DNA of 21,595 nt from an uncultured Curtobacterium sp. (lineage in GTDB: Bacteria > Actinomycetota > Actinomycetes > Actinomycetales > Microbacteriaceae). The notes beneath the pieces are model-generated. The model worked only from the letters and a program-made list of their open reading frames with translations. It did no database searches and was not told where the DNA came from. Below, in pieces: positions 14,482-21,595 of the stretch (within the stretch, counting starts at the first letter, position 1; each line of letters starts with the position of its first letter). Position numbers and translations under genes: made by a program. Location of the stretch: assembly GCA_913774725.1 (NCBI GenBank), contig CAJYIG010000396.1, positions 1 through 21,595 on the forward strand, in the 5' to 3' direction.

Positions 14482-15837
14482 TCCACGAAGCAGGGGCCTT
14501 CGTCGCGGGTCGACTCCGCGCCGGCCAGCAGCGCTCAGGACGTCCGGGGGATCATCGCGCAGCGGGACCTGGTCGTCGACCTCATCCGGACGGCCTGCGT
14601 CGTCCTCGTCGTCGTCGTGCACGTCACGATGGTCGGGGTGGCGGTGTCATCCGAGGGCATCGGCGTCACGAGCCCGTTGCAGGAGTCGTCCTGGTACGTC
14701 CCGGCGACGTGGATGGGCCAGGTCATGCCGCTGTTCTTCGCCGTCGGCGGGTTCGCGAGCGCGGTCGGGTGGCGGAGCACGGTCGCCCGGGGAGGCGGCG
14801 CCCGCGACTTCGTGGCGACACGGCTAGTGCGGCTCTTCCGCCCGGCGGTCCCGCTGTTCGTGGTGCTCACGATCGGCCTCGGCATCGCGACCGCGCTCGG
14901 CACGCCCGCTGACCTGCTCGCCGAGGTCGCCTTCGGCATCGGCTCCCCGCTCTGGTTCCTCGCCGCGTACGGCATCACGCAGTGCTGCGTCCCGGTGATG
15001 GCACGCCTGCACGAGCGGGCACCGTTCCGCACCCTCGGCGTCCTGCTGCTCCTGGCGGTGGCGGTGGATGCGCTCCGGTTCGCCACCGGGACGGCGGAGG
15101 TCGGACTGCTCAACCTCGGCCCGGTGTGGCTGTTCGCGCAGCAGCTCGGGTTCCTCTGGGCGGACGGCTGGTTCGCACGCCGCTCGAGGGCGCTGCTGGC
15201 GGTCGTCGCGCTGGCGGGCTACGCACTCCTCGTGCCCCTGACGTCGGTCGGGCTCTGGGCGCCGGACATGCTGCAGGACCTCAACCCGCCGATGCTCCCG
15301 TTGGCGCTGCTCGCGGTGTCGCAGGTCTGCCTCGTGCAGCTCGTGCACCGGCCCCTCACCCGGCTGATGCAGACCCGACCGGCGCAGGCGACGGTCTTCG
15401 TGCTCGGTCGTGACGGCATGGCGATCTACCTCTGGCACCTGCCGCTGTACATCGCGCTGAACGGTGTCGCGCTGCTGCTCGCCGTCCCGTTCCCCGGCCC
15501 GGGCTCGACGACGTGGTGGGCGACACGGCCGATCGCGGTCGTCGTCGTGCTGGCCGCCGCGATCGGGGTCGCCACGGCGCTGCGCCGGTGGGACCGTCCG
15601 CTCGCCCGGCTGTCAGACGGTGTGGACCGCCCCGGATGGCCCGTCGTGGCCGTCGCCGTGGTCTGCACGATCGGTCCCGCGTTCGTCGTGATGCAGTGGC
15701 ACCTGTCGTTCGGTGTCGCGCTCCTCGGTGCGGTCGCCGTACCGATCGGCGTGTGGTTGCTCGGCCGGACCAGGCCCGTCGAGGGCGCTCCGGTCGCTCC
15801 GGGCGCTCCGGGCGCAGGGCGGTCCGTGCACAGCTGA
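14479..15837 (+). CDS. Acyltransferase_3-family integral membrane protein
   Basis: 452 residues with about ten hydrophobic segments. The N-terminal part shows the Acyltransferase_3 hallmark: RDLVVDLIRTACVVLVVVVH with the presumed catalytic His48, then MPLFFAVGGFASA and a basic loop with VRLFRP. Members (OafA/YrhL group) transfer acyl groups, often acetyl, to sugars, peptidoglycan or antibiotics at the membrane; the substrate here is unknown. The C-terminal tail is a low-complexity APVAPGAPGAG. The ATG at 14479 is the first start after the TAGCGT box. It is divergent from fur and its stop is about 94 nt before the CtaG-like start. Confidence 0.88.
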   Translation: MSTKQGPSSRVDSAPASSAQDVRGIIAQRDLVVDLIRTACVVLVVVVHVTMVGVAVSSEGIGVTSPLQESSWYVPATWMGQVMPLFFAVGGFASAVGWRSTVARGGGARDFVATRLVRLFRPAVPLFVVLTIGLGIATALGTPADLLAEVAFGIGSPLWFLAAYGITQCCVPVMARLHERAPFRTLGVLLLLAVAVDALRFATGTAEVGLLNLGPVWLFAQQLGFLWADGWFARRSRALLAVVALAGYALLVPLTSVGLWAPDMLQDLNPPMLPLALLAVSQVCLVQLVHRPLTRLMQTRPAQATVFVLGRDGMAIYLWHLPLYIALNGVALLLAVPFPGPGSTTWWATRPIAVVVVLAAAIGVATALRRWDRPLARLSDGVDRPGWPVVAVAVVCTIGPAFVVMQWHLSFGVALLGAVAVPIGVWLLGRTRPVEGAPVAPGAPGAGRSVHS

Positions 15838-15930
15838 GTCGATCCTCACCGCTGCCGCCGATGAGCGGGGTCGTCGCGGGGGCGAGTGGGCGGAGGATGA
15901 CGGTGCCGGGCGGTCCCGCCCGGCCGCGCC

Positions 15931-16914
15931 GTGCCGCCCGGCCGGCCCGTCGCGCTGGTCCTGCGCGTCCGGCCCGTCCCGCTGGTCCGGCTCGTCCGGC
16001 TGGTCCGGCTCGTCCAGCCCGTCTCCTGGAGGTTCCCCACGCCCGAACCCGCCGAGTTCTGGAGCACCTGGCACGTCGATCCCCTGGCCGCGGTGCTGCT
16101 GGCGATCGCCCTGGTGACCTACGGCTGGTGGCTCGTCGGCGCCCGACGCCGAGGGGCCCGGTGGTCCGCCTGGCGCTCCCTGTCGTTCCTGGTCGCGCTG
16201 GTGCTCTTCGCCGCGCTGCAGTTCGGCATCGTCGGCCGGTACGACCAGGAGCTCCGCTGGGCCTTCACGCTCCGGCTCGCACTGCTCTTCTTCGCCGTCC
16301 CGACCTTCGCTGCCCTGGCCGCTCCGGTGTCGCTGCTCCGGCTCGGTGGCCCCGCGCGGTGGTCCGCCGCCGCCGACCGGGTGATGCACTCGCGTCCGGT
16401 CCGGGTGCTCGGCAACGCGATCGTCGCGCCCGTCGTCGGACTGGTGCTGTTCGCGGTGCTGCTCACCCCGCTGTCCGCGGGCATCCGGGAGTCGGGCGTC
16501 TGGGCAGCGCTGATCACGGTGCTCGTCCCGGCGCTCGGGTTCACCGTGCTCGGGCCACTGTCCGAGCCAGGGGTGCTGCGGAGTTCGACCTTCGTGACGG
16601 TCGAGTTCCTGCTCGCCTTCGTGGAGCTGCTGCTCGACGCGGTGCCCGGGATCGTGCTCCGGGTGTCGAACCACGTGCTCGACGGGTCGCTCGTGCACGC
16701 CGTCGGGCAGCCGTGGTTCCCGTCCCCGCTGCGCGACCAGCACCTGGCGGGCGACCTGCTGTGGTTCATCGCCGAGGTCGCCGACGTCCCGGTGCTCGTG
16801 ATGCTGTTCGTGCGGTGGCAGCGGACGGACCGCCGCGAGGCCCGCTCGGTCGACGCCCTGTCGGACGAGGAGATGGCCGAGCGGACCCGGGCGCACCTGC
16901 AGCGCCGCGGGTGA
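15931..16914 (+). CDS. CtaG-like membrane protein (caa3-type oxidase assembly family)
   Basis: 327 residues as drawn; about seven hydrophobic segments (first at about residues 53-69). Family features recalled: WHVDPLAAVLLAIAL near the N-terminus, YDQELRWAFTLR, VLRVSNHVL, and PLRDQHLAGDLLWFIAEVAD. CtaG proteins aid copper delivery or assembly of cytochrome oxidase in the membrane. The start is uncertain: GTG 15931 is the first start codon after an in-frame stop at 15898, but the next 28 residues are an artefact-like VRLVRLVRLV tract made by a 9-bp tandem repeat. A GGAGG at 16028-16032 has no ATG, GTG or TTG behind it. A GGAGG with GTG 15903 fits another frame. The family call is firm; the N-terminus is not. 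Confidence 0.75.
   Translation: MPPGRPVALVLRVRPVPLVRLVRLVRLVQPVSWRFPTPEPAEFWSTWHVDPLAAVLLAIALVTYGWWLVGARRRGARWSAWRSLSFLVALVLFAALQFGIVGRYDQELRWAFTLRLALLFFAVPTFAALAAPVSLLRLGGPARWSAAADRVMHSRPVRVLGNAIVAPVVGLVLFAVLLTPLSAGIRESGVWAALITVLVPALGFTVLGPLSEPGVLRSSTFVTVEFLLAFVELLLDAVPGIVLRVSNHVLDGSLVHAVGQPWFPSPLRDQHLAGDLLWFIAEVADVPVLVMLFVRWQRTDRREARSVDALSDEEMAERTRAHLQRRG
15944..16024 (+). repeat. Nine 9-bp degenerate tandem repeats
   Basis: Units follow GGCYSGTCC (examples GGCTCGTCC, GGCTGGTCC, GGCCCGTCC), nine in register from 15944 to 16024. On the plus strand they encode LVR-type triplets; on the minus strand they would encode Asp-Gln-Pro-like triplets. This is a slippage-prone tract at the start of the CtaG-like gene. 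Confidence 0.85.
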
Positions 16915-16957
16915 CGCGGAGCGCGCTGCTGGCGCGGCGCGGGGCGGTCGACGTCCT

Positions 16958-16995
16958 GCGACAGAACCGCTGTCGTACGACAACGCCTCTGTCGC
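16958..16995. repeat. Composite palindrome with inner TGTCGTACGACA
   Basis: GCGACAG (16958-16964) pairs with CTGTCGC (16989-16995), around the perfect 12-mer TGTCGTACGACA (16971-16982). CCGCTGTCGTACGACA at 16967-16982 is repeated at 17049-17064 inside the larger palindrome. Likely part of a terminator region; a protein-binding site is possible. Confidence 0.6.
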
Positions 16996-17039
16996 GCTAC
17001 TCGCGTCCGGACACCCTCCTTCCCCGAGCCGCGACGAGA

Positions 17040-17077
17040 ACGACGAAGCCGCTGTCGTACGACAGCGGCTTCGTCGT
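17040..17077. terminator. Perfect 38-nt palindrome between CtaG-like gene and MFS gene
   Basis: Arms ACGACGAAGCCGCTGTCGT (17040-17058) and its complement (17059-17077), no loop. It lies between convergent genes and can terminate both. No T-run follows. Confidence 0.85.
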
Positions 17078-17158
17078 CCTGCAGCATGACGCCACGCCAG
17101 CGGCGCACCGAGGACGTGGCGGCGGCCACGGCAGCGCCGCAGCGTCAGCAGCCCGGCC

Positions 17159-18706
17159 TCAGCGCGCGGCGGCCTCGGGCTCCGCTGCGCCCGGCTGCGT
17201 CTCGACCGCGCCGGTCTGCTTCCACGCCGTCGTCTGCTTCGGCTTCGCCAGGAACAGCGCCGCGACGATCGCCGCCACGAGCACCACGGCCGGCAGCACG
17301 AGCGACTGCCCCATCGCCGTGGCGAACGGCTGCTGCAGGAACTCGGGCAGTGCCCCGACCTGCTGCTCCGCACCGCCGCCCGAACCCGTACCCGCACCGG
17401 ACGGGAAGTTCGCCGTGATGCGTGCCTCGATCAGCGCCGCGATGCCGGCGGAACCGAGCACCGCACCGATCTGCCGCGTGGTGTTGTAGACGCCCGACCC
17501 GGCACCCGCGAGCGCCGGCGGCAGGTTCCGCGTGGCCGACACCGAGAGCGGGCCCCACATGCAGGCGTTCGCGAGTCCGAGCAGGGCACTCGGCAGCAGC
17601 GTCCAGCCCCAACCGGCGCCCGACCAGAGCAGGGCACCGAACCAGAACAGCCCGCCGGAGAAGCACGCGAGGCCGAAGGAGCCGACCCAGCGCGGGTTCC
17701 ACTTGTTGAGGTTCTTGCCCACGAACGGTGCGAGCGCGGCGGACAGGACGGCCTGCGGCACGAGCAGCAGCGCGGCCTGGGTCGGCGAGAAGCGCAGGAC
17801 GTCCTGCGCCCAGAGCATGATCGGCAGCGCGAAGGAGGAGATCGCCACACCGACCGCCGTGATGGCGATGTTCGCGAGCGTGAAGTTGCGGTCCTTGAAC
17901 AGGCCGAGCGGCAGCAGCGGTTCGCCCTTCTGCACGCCCTGCCAGACGACGAACGCGGCGAGCACGACGATGCCGGTGATGATCAGCGACCAGACCGAGA
18001 TCGGGCCCGTGATCGTGCCCCAGTCGTAGGTCTCGCCCTCCTGGATGCCGAAGACGAGCAGGAACATGCCGACGGCGCTGAGCACGATGCCCAGGTAGTC
18101 GAAGCGGTGTCCGTGCCGCTCGAAGCGGGGGACGAAGCGCTGCGCGAGCACGAACGCGACGACACCGACGGGGACGTTCACGAAGAAGATCCACTCCCAG
18201 CCGAAGCCGTCGACGAGCAGCCCGCCGACGATCGGCCCGACGAGCGAGGCGACACCGGCGACGGCGCCCCAGAGCCCCATCGCGGCGCCGCGGTTCTGCG
18301 GCGGGAAGATGCGCGTGATGACCGCCATCGTCTGCGGGGTCATCATCGCGGCGCCGAGGCCCTGCACGACCCGGGCGACGATGAGCACCTCGATCGACCC
18401 GGCCAGGCCGCACCACAGGCTCGCGAGGGTGAACACCACGAGACCCGTCTGGTACAGCACCTTCGGGCCGAAGCGGTCACCGAGCCGCCCGGTGATGAGC
18501 AGCGGCACCGCGTAGGCGAGCAGGTACGCGCTGGTGACCCAGATCACGGCGTTGATGTCGGCGTCGAGCGCCTGCGCGATCGTGGGGGTCGCGACCGACA
18601 CGATGGTCGAGTCGACGAGGATCATGAAGAAGCCGACGACGAGTGCCCAGAGCGCGGGCCACGGCTTCTTCCCGTGCTGCAGGTCGGCGGACGTGGTGGA
18701 GGTCAT
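17159..18706 (-). CDS. MFS drug-efflux transporter, DHA2 (EmrB/QacA) family
   Basis: 515 residues, about 14 transmembrane segments. Family marks: FFMILVDSTIVSVATPTIAQ near the first helix, the motif A loop GRLGDRFGPK, VQGLGAAMM with FPPQNRG, and GPIVGGLLVD. These proton-driven pumps export drugs or dyes from the inner membrane; the substrate is not evident. The C-terminal tail is soluble and Ala/Glu-rich. The ATG at 18706 overlaps the padR stop (ATGA, 18703-18706), so translation is coupled. Expression should follow the PadR repressor encoded directly upstream. It is convergent with the CtaG-like gene. Confidence 0.93.
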   Translation of the reverse strand: MTSTTSADLQHGKKPWPALWALVVGFFMILVDSTIVSVATPTIAQALDADINAVIWVTSAYLLAYAVPLLITGRLGDRFGPKVLYQTGLVVFTLASLWCGLAGSIEVLIVARVVQGLGAAMMTPQTMAVITRIFPPQNRGAAMGLWGAVAGVASLVGPIVGGLLVDGFGWEWIFFVNVPVGVVAFVLAQRFVPRFERHGHRFDYLGIVLSAVGMFLLVFGIQEGETYDWGTITGPISVWSLIITGIVVLAAFVVWQGVQKGEPLLPLGLFKDRNFTLANIAITAVGVAISSFALPIMLWAQDVLRFSPTQAALLLVPQAVLSAALAPFVGKNLNKWNPRWVGSFGLACFSGGLFWFGALLWSGAGWGWTLLPSALLGLANACMWGPLSVSATRNLPPALAGAGSGVYNTTRQIGAVLGSAGIAALIEARITANFPSGAGTGSGGGAEQQVGALPEFLQQPFATAMGQSLVLPAVVLVAAIVAALFLAKPKQTTAWKQTGAVETQPGAAEPEAAAR

Positions 18707-19311
18707 CGAGTGGTGTCCTGGTCCTTCTGTGGTGCTGGGTCGGGGACGGCGGGGCCGTCCCAGGGGATGTCGCCGCTCGCGATCCGGTCGGCGGTGGCGG
18801 TCAGCCACTCGATCTGCGCGGTGAGCATGCCACGGACGTACGACACGTCCAGCCAGTAGCGCTCGGCGAGCTGCTTGGCCTGGAGGCCCGTGGCGGCCTC
18901 GTCGTACCCCGCGCGTTCCGCACGGAGCGCCTCGGCGCGGGCGCGCAACGCGGTCACCGCGTCGGTCGCGGTCAGGTTGTCGACGTGGGAGACCGCGAGC
19001 TGGAACTCGGGGTACTCGTCGGCGGGCTCGGCGATCATGCGGCGGAGCCCGGCGTCGAGCTCCGCACGGCCGTGGTCGGTGATGGCGTAGGTGGTGCGCT
19101 CGGGACGGTTGCCCTCGCGCGCGGTCCCGAGGGCCTCGGCGTACCCGAGGTCGACGAGCCGTCCGATCTGGTGGTAGAGCGTGCTCGGCCGGACCTTCAC
19201 GTTCTGGTCCTCGTGCCGGTGGAGCATCGTCTGGAACATCTCGTACGGGTGCATCGGCGCCTCGGCGAGCAGGCCGAGCGCGGCGAACGCGAGGGGCGTG
19301 AGCGACGCCAT
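18703..19311 (-). CDS. PadR-family transcriptional repressor
   Basis: 202 residues. N-terminal winged helix about 1-75 with the PadR marks LGLLAEAPMHPYEMFQ and VRPSTLYHQIGRLVDLGYAE, and a wing with RTTYAITDHGRAEL. The C-terminal part is a helical dimerisation arm with ALRARAEALRAERAGYDEA. Members repress efflux genes and release DNA on binding small aromatic or drug-like ligands. The ATG at 19311 has GGAGG 6 nt upstream. A good promoter lies at 19354-19382. It is followed by the MFS gene with 4-nt overlap, the classic repressor-pump operon, probably autoregulated. Confidence 0.92.
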   Translation of the reverse strand: MASLTPLAFAALGLLAEAPMHPYEMFQTMLHRHEDQNVKVRPSTLYHQIGRLVDLGYAEALGTAREGNRPERTTYAITDHGRAELDAGLRRMIAEPADEYPEFQLAVSHVDNLTATDAVTALRARAEALRAERAGYDEAATGLQAKQLAERYWLDVSYVRGMLTAQIEWLTATADRIASGDIPWDGPAVPDPAPQKDQDTTR

Positions 19312-19353
19312 GCGTGCCTCCAGACCCTGTTCGCGTGCGACTATTCGACTTGG

Positions 19354-19382
19354 AACATACGCCTTCGACGACTTGTCCACAA
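19354..19382 (-). promoter_or_regulatory. Promoter of the padR-MFS operon
   Basis: On the minus strand TTGTGG (19377-19382) is followed by a 17-nt spacer and TATGTT (19354-19359), the best -35/-10 pair in the window. TATGTTC and GAATA around a CAAGTC centre form a weak inverted repeat that could be the PadR operator; that is inference. Confidence 0.65.
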
Positions 19383-19409
19383 GCGGCCCGGCGCGCCGCG
19401 CGCGGCCCG

Positions 19410-19415
19410 TAGACT
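19410..19415 (+). promoter_or_regulatory. Candidate -10 for the purS operon
   Basis: TAGACT (TANNNT form) is followed by about 35 nt of leader and an SD (GGAG) before the purS GTG at 19458. No -35 is clear. Confidence 0.4.
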
Positions 19416-19457
19416 GGTGCCGTCCCACCCAACCCACCCAAGCGCTGGAGTGAACAC

Positions 19458-19709
19458 GTGCCAACCATCGTCGTCGAGGTCATGCCCAAGGCAGAGATCC
19501 TCGACCCCCAGGGCAAGGCGGTGGGCAACGCCCTCGCCCGTCTCGGCAAGGCCGATCTGACCGACGTCCGAATCGGCAAGCGCTTCGAGATCGCCGTCGA
19601 CGGCCCGGTCGACGACGCGAAGCTGGCCGAGGTCCGCGACATCGCGGCTGACGTCTTCTCGAACGCCGTGATCGAGGACGTCGTCTCCGTCACCGTGCAG
19701 GACGCGTGA
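19458..19709 (+). CDS. purS: FGAM synthase subunit PurS
   Basis: 83 residues, a normal PurS length. It is the small bridging subunit that holds PurQ and PurL together so that ammonia passes from glutaminase to synthetase. Motifs: [29 protein letters not shown] and a C-terminal [12 protein letters not shown] start at 19458 with GGAG 7 nt upstream. The stop overlaps the purQ start (GTGA). Confidence 0.96.
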   Translation: MPTIVVEVMPKAEILDPQGKAVGNALARLGKADLTDVRIGKRFEIAVDGPVDDAKLAEVRDIAADVFSNAVIEDVVSVTVQDA

Positions 19710-20410
19710 CGCGCATGCGCATCGGCGTCATCACGTTCCCGGGCTCGCTCGACGACCGCGACGCCCAGCGTGCGGTGCGCCTGGCCGGAGCCGACCCCGT
19801 CGCACTCTGGCACGGCGACCACGACCTGCAGGGGGTCGGCGCGATCGTGCTCCCCGGCGGGTTCTCGTACGGCGACTACCTGCGTGCCGGCGCCATCGCG
19901 GCGAAGGCCCCGATCATGGCCGAGGTCATCGACGCCGCCGGCAAGGGCATGCCCGTCCTCGGCATCTGCAACGGCTTCCAGATGCTCGCCGAAGCACGGC
20001 TCGTGCCCGGCGCACACACCCGCAACGCGCACCAGCAGTTCATCCGGCGCGACCAGAAGCTGCGGGTCGAGACCACCGGCACCGCGTGGACCTCCGGGTT
20101 CAGCGCCGGGCAGGAGATCACGATCCCGCTGAAGAACGCGGACGGCCGGTTCGTCGCCGACGCCGACGAGATCAAGCGCATCGAGGACAACGGCCAGGTC
20201 GTGTTCCGCTACGTCGGCGTGAACCCGAACGGGTCGATCGACGACATCGCCGGCGTCTCGAACGAGCGCGGCAACGTCGTCGGGCTCATGCCGCACCCCG
20301 AGCACGCGACGGAGCCCGGGTTCGGCCCGGACACCCCCGCGGCGATGGCCTCCGGCACGGACGGCCTCACCTTCTTCACCTCCGTGATCGAGTCAACGCT
20401 CGTCAAGTGA
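19706..20410 (+). CDS. purQ: FGAM synthase glutaminase subunit PurQ
   Basis: 234 residues from GTG 19706, overlapping the purS stop (GTGA); an ATG at 19715 ([10 protein letters not shown]) gives the usual N-terminus and is the alternative. It is a class I glutamine amidotransferase: the nucleophile Cys is in [11 protein letters not shown], and MPHPEHA carries the His and Glu of the triad. It supplies ammonia to PurL for FGAR to FGAM conversion. The stop overlaps a GTG that begins the purL frame. Confidence 0.96.
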   Translation: MTRMRIGVITFPGSLDDRDAQRAVRLAGADPVALWHGDHDLQGVGAIVLPGGFSYGDYLRAGAIAAKAPIMAEVIDAAGKGMPVLGICNGFQMLAEARLVPGAHTRNAHQQFIRRDQKLRVETTGTAWTSGFSAGQEITIPLKNADGRFVADADEIKRIEDNGQVVFRYVGVNPNGSIDDIAGVSNERGNVVGLMPHPEHATEPGFGPDTPAAMASGTDGLTFFTSVIESTLVK

Positions 20411-21595
20411 CGACGCCGCCGACTCCAGTGACAGGGAACGACACCACCGTGACGAACAACGTCCGCCCGAAGCCCGACACCGTCCAGGACGCCGCCGCGA
20501 CGCCCGACAAGGAGCAGCCGTACGAGGCACTCGGGCTCAAGGCCGACGAGTACGCGAAGATCCGCGAGATCCTCGGGCGCCGCCCTACCTCGGGCGAGCT
20601 CGCGATGTACTCCGTGATGTGGTCGGAGCACTGCTCGTACAAGTCGAGCAAGAACTACCTCCGTCAGTTCGGCAAGAAGGTCACGCCGGAGATGACGAAG
20701 AACCTGATGGTCGGCATGGGCGAGAACGCCGGTGTCGTCGACGTGGGCAACGGCTGGGCGGTGACCTTCAAGGTCGAGTCGCACAACCACCCGTCCTACG
20801 TCGAGCCGTACCAGGGCGCCGCGACCGGTGTCGGTGGCATCGTCCGCGACATCATCTCGATGGGCGCGCGTCCGGTCGCCGTGATGGACCAGCTCCGCTT
20901 CGGCGCGATCGACCACGAGGACACGGCGCGCGTCGTGCACGGCGTGGTCGGCGGCATCTCGTTCTACGGCAACTGCCTCGGCCTGCCGAACATCGGCGGC
21001 GAGACCTACTTCGACCCGGTGTACCAGGGGAACCCGCTCGTCAACGCGCTCGCGGTCGGCGTCCTGCGACACGAGGACCTGCACCTGGCGAACGCCTCCG
21101 GTGCCGGCAACAAGGTCGTGCTCTTCGGCGCCCGCACCGGCGGTGACGGCATCGGCGGTGCGTCGATCCTGGCATCGGACACCTTCACCGAGGGCGGCCC
21201 GACCAAGCGGCCGGCGGTCCAGGTCGGCGACCCGTTCGCCGAGAAGGTCCTCATCGAGTGCTGCCTCGAGCTGTTCCAGAAGGAGCTGGTCGAGGGCATC
21301 CAGGACCTCGGCGCCGCGGGCATCTCCTGCGCCACGAGCGAGCTGGCGTCGAACGGCGACGGTGGCATGCACATCTCGCTCGACGACGTCCTGCTGCGCG
21401 ACCCCACGCTCACGGCAGAGGAGATCCTCATGTCCGAGAGCCAGGAGCGCATGATGGCGGTCGTCCGCCCCGAGAAGCTCGACGAGTTCCTCGCGGTCGT
21501 CGGCAAGTGGGAGGTCGAGACCAGCGTCCTGGGCGAGGTCACCGGCACCGGTCGGCTCGTCATCGACTGGCAGGGCCAGGAGATCGTGAACGTCG
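20407..21595 (+). CDS. purL: FGAM synthase large subunit PurL, N-terminal part (partial at right edge)
   Basis: About 396 codons of the small-type PurL, the ATP-dependent synthetase of the PurSQL complex. Motifs: [11 protein letters not shown] (conserved His75), [43 protein letters not shown], and [20 protein letters not shown]. Three in-frame GTG starts exist (20407, 20428, 20449). 20407 is preferred because it overlaps the purQ stop as GTGA, the pattern at purD/purC and purS/purQ; 20449 has a weak AGGGAA 11 nt upstream and cannot be excluded. The C-terminus lies outside the window. Confidence 0.95.
   Translation, partial: MTTPPTPVTGNDTTVTNNVRPKPDTVQDAAATPDKEQPYEALGLKADEYAKIREILGRRPTSGELAMYSVMWSEHCSYKSSKNYLRQFGKKVTPEMTKNLMVGMGENAGVVDVGNGWAVTFKVESHNHPSYVEPYQGAATGVGGIVRDIISMGARPVAVMDQLRFGAIDHEDTARVVHGVVGGISFYGNCLGLPNIGGETYFDPVYQGNPLVNALAVGVLRHEDLHLANASGAGNKVVLFGARTGGDGIGGASILASDTFTEGGPTKRPAVQVGDPFAEKVLIECCLELFQKELVEGIQDLGAAGISCATSELASNGDGGMHISLDDVLLRDPTLTAEEILMSESQERMMAVVRPEKLDEFLAVVGKWEVETSVLGEVTGTGRLVIDWQGQEIVNV

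Noticed and set aside
15513..17489. Long plus-strand frame over the acyltransferase end and CtaG-like gene
   Set aside because: Arg/Ala/Pro-rich shadow composition; only its possible GTG at 15903 is kept as a lead about the CtaG start.

Overview
This is a GC-rich (roughly 70 percent or more by eye) actinobacterial chromosome segment, most consistent with the family Microbacteriaceae and perhaps a Curtobacterium-like organism. The taxonomic call is inference from GC content, frequent GTG starts, several probable leaderless transcripts, split PurS/PurQ/PurL FGAM synthase genes, and an actinobacterial SCP_3-type gene beside purD. No mobile element, rRNA, tRNA or CRISPR array was found.

Layout. 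The window opens in the last 120 codons of purF. A convergent two-helix membrane protein and a divergent 863-aa STAND/LuxR regulator follow. An intergenic stretch with two strong hairpins (3672-3961) separates the regulator from a convergent SCP_3-family gene, which is divergent from purD-purC. Next come a GAF-PP2C phosphatase (minus), a small lipoprotein (plus), a membrane protein-lepB pair (minus), an SDR oxidoreductase, a two-domain VOC/CatE-like dioxygenase and a NodA-like GNAT acyltransferase (all plus). A fur-katA peroxide-defence pair lies on the minus strand. Then an Acyltransferase_3 membrane protein and a CtaG-like membrane protein (plus), a padR-MFS efflux operon (minus), and finally purS-purQ-purL, with purL running off the right edge.

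Functional logic. The window is a purine-biosynthesis backbone (purF, purD, purC, purS, purQ, purL) interrupted by accessory modules. Pur genes inside each block overlap by GTGA, which suggests translational coupling. Two other pairs also overlap by 4 nt: the membrane protein-lepB pair and padR-MFS. The fur gene carries an almost canonical actinobacterial FurA operator just before its start, so peroxide control of fur-katA is well supported. The CatE-like gene has an 18-nt palindrome over its -35 and a predicted leaderless start, but no obvious regulator next to it.

The most unusual points are: a NodA-like acyltransferase without nodB or nodC, followed by a decayed copy of its own 3' end; a lipoprotein gene whose last codons and stop are tandemly triplicated; an identical 44-bp palindrome with a shared flank at two convergent junctions 11.7 kb apart; a 9-bp repeat tract that makes the CtaG N-terminus odd; and the unexplained two-hairpin intergenic element near 3.8 kb. 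I do not see a convincing new multi-gene system. These are individual leads.
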